Of a DNA stretch of 9,084 nucleotides, positions 7,102 through 9,084 are shown piece by piece. Positions within the stretch are counted from its first letter, which is position 1. Every line of letters begins with the position of its first letter. A program made the position numbers and the translations under genes. The stretch spans positions 1 through 9,084 of the forward strand of contig CALHQN010000357.1 of assembly GCA_938036585.1 (NCBI GenBank), read 5' to 3'. The notes beneath the pieces are model-generated. The model saw only the letters and a program-made list of their open reading frames with translations. It was not told where the DNA came from and did no database searches. This stretch comes from an uncultured Campylobacter sp. Its GTDB lineage: Bacteria; Campylobacterota; Campylobacteria; Campylobacterales; Campylobacteraceae.

Positions 7102-8066
7102 CACAGCGCCCCCGCCCCTCCGGTGAGGGCCATGAAAACGTCCTCGAGGGACTGGTCCGCGCGGCGCACCTCGTACAGGGTGATGCCGTGGCGCACCAGT
7201 GCCTCGATCATCCGAGCGGCTCCCCCCTGGTCGAGGCCGGGGACCATGATGCCGCCGGCCACGGCGCGCCCGGGCAGTCCCAGGGCGAGCGCCTCCCGGG
7301 CCTGCGGCGTCGAGACGAAGAGGTCGGGCAGTGAGCGGGCGAAGAGCTCCGCGCGCGTCCCCTGGAACACGAGGCGGCCCGCGGAGAGGATACCCAGGAC
7401 GGAGGCCATCTTGTCGATCTCGTCCAGGAGGTGGCTGGAGACCATGACTGAGACGCCCTCGGAGGCCAGGTGGATGAGGAGTTCGCGGATCTCCTCGATC
7501 CCGGCGGGGTCGAGGCCGTTGGTCGGCTCGTCCAGGACCAGCAGCTGCGGGTCCCGGGCCAGCGCCATCGCGATGCCGAGCCTCTGCTTCATGCCCAGGG
7601 AGTAGGTGCGCTGGAGGCGGTTCTTGTGCTCGGTGAGGCGGACCAGGGCAAGGGCGCGTTCGGTCTGCTCCCGGCTCAGCCCCAGCATGCGGGCGACCAC
7701 CGCCATGTTCTCGGCGCCCGTGAGGTGCCCGTAGCCGGGTGGGCGCTCGATCATGGAGCCGATCCGCGGCATCATCGCGCTCGCGTTGGCTCCTGTGAGG
7801 GGGGTGCCGAAGACACTGATCCGGCCCCGCGTCGGCCGCAGCAGGCCGAGCAGCATCTTCATGGTGGTGGATTTGCCGGAGCCGTTGGGGCCGAGGAACC
7901 CGTAGACGCATCCTGCGGGCACGCGCAGGTCGAGGGAGTCGACGACGGTGCGCCCAGCGAACGACTTCGTCAGATCGGAGGTGGCGACGACCAGGCCGGG
8001 GCCGTCGTATGCGGGGGGCCGGGGCGAGGTCCGCGGCGCCATCCGGAGTGGTGGGTGTGCTGTCAT
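7101..8066 (-). CDS. ABC transporter ATPase, LanF/BcrA-like (E-loop type)
   Basis: This 321-residue nucleotide-binding subunit would power export or removal of a peptide antibiotic through the two permeases encoded downstream. Walker A GPNGSGKST is at residues 59-67, the signature YSLGMKQR at 155-162, Walker B LLVLDEP at 175-181, D-loop GLDP at 184-187 and the switch His at 212 in SSHLL. The Q-loop position holds Glu107 in SMIERPPGYGHLT. A Glu here (E-loop) is known for LanF proteins of lantibiotic immunity transporters, and YSLGMKQR is also typical of the BcrA/LanF group. The C-terminal region (about 250-321) contains the usual SLEDVFMALTG end. I chose ATG 8066, giving about 25 residues before the domain. 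ATG 8138 would start inside the palindrome at 8135-8150 and is unlikely. No clear ribosome binding site precedes 8066. Confidence 0.93.
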   Translation of the reverse strand: MTAHPPLRMAPRTSPRPPAYDGPGLVVATSDLTKSFAGRTVVDSLDLRVPAGCVYGFLGPNGSGKSTTMKMLLGLLRPTRGRISVFGTPLTGANASAMMPRIGSMIERPPGYGHLTGAENMAVVARMLGLSREQTERALALVRLTEHKNRLQRTYSLGMKQRLGIAMALARDPQLLVLDEPTNGLDPAGIEEIRELLIHLASEGVSVMVSSHLLDEIDKMASVLGILSAGRLVFQGTRAELFARSLPDLFVSTPQAREALALGLPGRAVAGGIMVPGLDQGGAARMIEALVRHGITLYEVRRADQSLEDVFMALTGGAGAL

Positions 8067-8184
8067 GGCACCCACTGTGCCCTGCGGCGGCGCGATCGGC
8101 ATCGCCCCGTGGGATGGTTCCGAGCGGGGCGCCCTCATACCAGGGTATGACGGTGCGGTGGCCGCCCTGGCCTAGTGTGGGACC
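8067..8184. promoter_or_regulatory. Divergent promoter region between ABC operon and sensor kinase
   Basis: These 118 bases separate the ATPase start (minus strand) from the kinase start (plus strand) and must carry control signals for both. On the minus strand CACAGT (8074-8079) lies seven bases before the ATG at 8066. As a -10 box it is weak (CA...T instead of TA...T), but the spacing would fit a leaderless message. A 16-bp palindrome lies at 8135-8150. Divergent placement suggests joint regulation by the response regulator expected beyond the window edge. Confidence 0.5.
8135..8150. promoter_or_regulatory. 16-bp palindrome, candidate response-regulator operator
   Basis: TCATACC (8135-8141) and GGTATGA (8144-8150) are perfect inverted repeats separated by AG. 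The site lies 35 bases upstream of the kinase ATG, where the -35 region of its promoter should be, and about 70 bases upstream of the ATPase ATG. It is one of few AT-containing blocks in very GC-rich DNA. A dimeric LuxR-type regulator, the usual partner of this kinase class, is a plausible binder (inference). Confidence 0.55.
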
Positions 8185-8187
8185 ATG
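8173..8187 (+). promoter_or_regulatory. Leaderless promoter -10 box for the sensor kinase gene
   Basis: TAGTGT at 8173-8178 fits the actinobacterial -10 pattern TAnnnT and lies six bases before the A of the ATG at 8185, which is the expected transcription start. No ribosome binding site precedes the ATG, so the mRNA is probably leaderless. The first three bases of the -10 box (TAG) are also an in-frame stop, which rules out any upstream start. A -35 match is poor (TGACGG at 8148-8153, 19 bases away) and overlaps the palindrome. Confidence 0.55.
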
Positions 8188-9084
8188 AAGCAGTTCCTTC
8201 CCCCTTCCCTCCCCCCGGCCCCGCCGCGTCCGCGCCCCGTGCCCCACTGGACGGACGCGCTGCTCGGACTGTCCGTCGCGGTCCTGTCCTCGAGCGGCCT
8301 TGTCACCGCGTTCCCGGGCGGGGCCGCGGTGTTCCGCGTCCTGGCGGTGCTGTGCGGAGCGGCCATCGCCTTCAGGCGCGTGTTCCCCCTGGCCTCGGTG
8401 CTCGTGATCGGGGCGGTCCTGGTGGTCCACGTGCTGCTCATCGAGGACTTGACGCTGGTGGCACTGGTTGGCGCGCTCGTCGCGGTGTGGACCACCCAGT
8501 CGCGCCTGGCGCCCCCGTGGCGGTGGGCTTTGCTCGTGTTCTTCTGCTCCGGAGCGGTCGCGGCGGTCTCGGTGCGGGCGGTGCGGGCCTACGAGCCCAC
8601 CGACCTGAGGGGTTTCGCCGTACTCGGCACGGCCACCGCACTGGTTCTGGCGGTCGCGGCGCTCGGGGGGGCGCGCAGCCGGTCGATCAGGGACCGCAGG
8701 CACTTGGCCGCAGAGCGCCTGGCGATGCTGGAGGAGCAGCAGCACACCCTGGCGCGCCTTGCCGTCGCCCACGAGAGGAACCGGTTGGCCGGGGACCTCC
8801 ACGACCTGTTGGGGCACACCCTCACCGCCATCAGCGCGCAGGCCGAGGGCGCCCGCTGTGTCCTCGCGGCTGATCCCGCGCGCGCCGACGAGGCTCTGGC
8901 GACCATCGCCAGGATCAGCCGGGAGGGGGTCGACCAGGTGCACGATATGGTCGCCCTGCTGCGCGGGGACGCGGACGGGGTTCCCTCGTCCAGTGCGGTG
9001 CCCGGGGCAGCGGGAACGACCGCTGAGGGTGACGGGCGCGCGGCGACCGCGGACGCCGTCGGCACGGGCGGGGGCCTGTGGGAG
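8185..9084 (+). CDS. NarL/DesK-type sensor histidine kinase, 3' end outside window
   Basis: An ATG at 8185 opens 300 codons that continue to the last base of the window, so the C-terminus is missing. Residues 1-20 are Pro-rich and cytoplasmic. Four to six hydrophobic segments follow (about 24-42, 47-63, 69-86, 90-102, 114-130, 144-160). A basic, probably coiled linker (164-192) leads into a HisKA_3 dimerisation domain (about 194-260) with HERNRLAGDLHDLLGH. His206 in DLHD is the expected autophosphorylation site. The stretch after LLRGD (262-297) is Gly/Ala/Thr-rich and looks disordered. The ATPase domain should follow outside. With a membrane-buried sensor and almost no extracellular loops, it resembles kinases that sense cell-envelope stress or cooperate with a transporter. 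It probably controls the divergent ABC operon through a response regulator encoded downstream. Confidence 0.92.
   Translation, partial: MKQFLPPSLPPAPPRPRPVPHWTDALLGLSVAVLSSSGLVTAFPGGAAVFRVLAVLCGAAIAFRRVFPLASVLVIGAVLVVHVLLIEDLTLVALVGALVAVWTTQSRLAPPWRWALLVFFCSGAVAAVSVRAVRAYEPTDLRGFAVLGTATALVLAVAALGGARSRSIRDRRHLAAERLAMLEEQQHTLARLAVAHERNRLAGDLHDLLGHTLTAISAQAEGARCVLAADPARADEALATIARISREGVDQVHDMVALLRGDADGVPSSSAVPGAAGTTAEGDGRAATADAVGTGGGLWE

Noticed and set aside
7470..8150. A 226-codon open frame on the plus strand opposite the ATPase gene
   Set aside because: It is antisense to a well-supported ATPase with all ABC motifs, and its translation has no recognisable features.
8175..8873. A 232-codon open frame on the plus strand
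   Set aside because: It overlaps the sensor kinase in another frame and is composed of Arg/Gly/Pro with no motif. The kinase frame at 8185-9084 has clear HisKA_3 and membrane features.
6322..8943. An 873-codon open frame on the minus strand
   Set aside because: Only its last 259 codons (from 7101) are a real permease. The rest is an Arg/Pro/Gly-rich shadow lying over the ATPase gene in another frame and antisense to the kinase, as often happens in very GC-rich DNA.
1..9084. CRISPR array, insertion sequence, tRNA or rRNA
   Set aside because: I looked for regularly spaced repeats, transposase motifs, terminal inverted repeats and tRNA-like T-loop sequences and saw none on either strand.

Overview
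The window is made of two pieces of DNA that do not look as if they come from the same genome. Positions 1 to about 5570 have moderate GC coding sequence, AT-rich gaps and a great many AAATTT words. This style is familiar from the higher-GC, mostly oral Campylobacter species (C. gracilis, C. showae, C. rectus type). From about 5580 to 9084 the DNA is very GC-rich, with GC-biased third codon positions, no AAATTT word that I can find, and genes typical of Actinobacteria such as Actinomyces/Schaalia. Both assignments are inferences from composition and protein style, not from database searches.

Campylobacter-like half. Positions 1-759 hold no gene I can support, only short repeats and a possible promoter. 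A GntP-family sugar-acid:proton symporter gene (760-2136) is followed, after a 317-base gap with a terminator-like hairpin and a triple 11-base repeat, by a glycerate kinase gene (2454-3590) on the same strand. The symporter would import glycerate or a related sugar acid and the kinase would convert D-glycerate to 2-phosphoglycerate for lower glycolysis. Positions 3591-5332 (1.74 kb) carry no recognisable gene. At 5333-5572, on the minus strand, lies the C-terminal end of a DnaQ/DEDDh-type 3'-5' exonuclease.

Junction. Around 5570-5580 the exonuclease reading frame runs directly into an actinobacterial ABC-2 permease reading frame, with no insertion sequence, tRNA or integrase beside it. The result is one 327-330 codon hybrid ORF. 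A chimeric assembly or amplification product joining two community members is the simplest explanation. A real transfer cannot be excluded from the sequence alone.

Actinobacterial half. On the minus strand, an ABC ATPase (7101-8066), a first permease (6322-7101) and a second permease (cut at its C-terminus by the junction) form a tight, overlapping operon. The ATPase has Glu in place of the Q-loop Gln and a YSLGMKQR signature, as in LanF/BcrA-type transporters that protect cells from lantibiotics and related peptides. Divergently, a NarL/DesK-type sensor histidine kinase (8185 to beyond the window end) starts from an apparently leaderless promoter. A 16-bp palindrome lies between the divergent genes and is a candidate binding site for the unseen partner response regulator. 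The reasonable model is a sensor-controlled peptide-antibiotic detoxification or immunity module.
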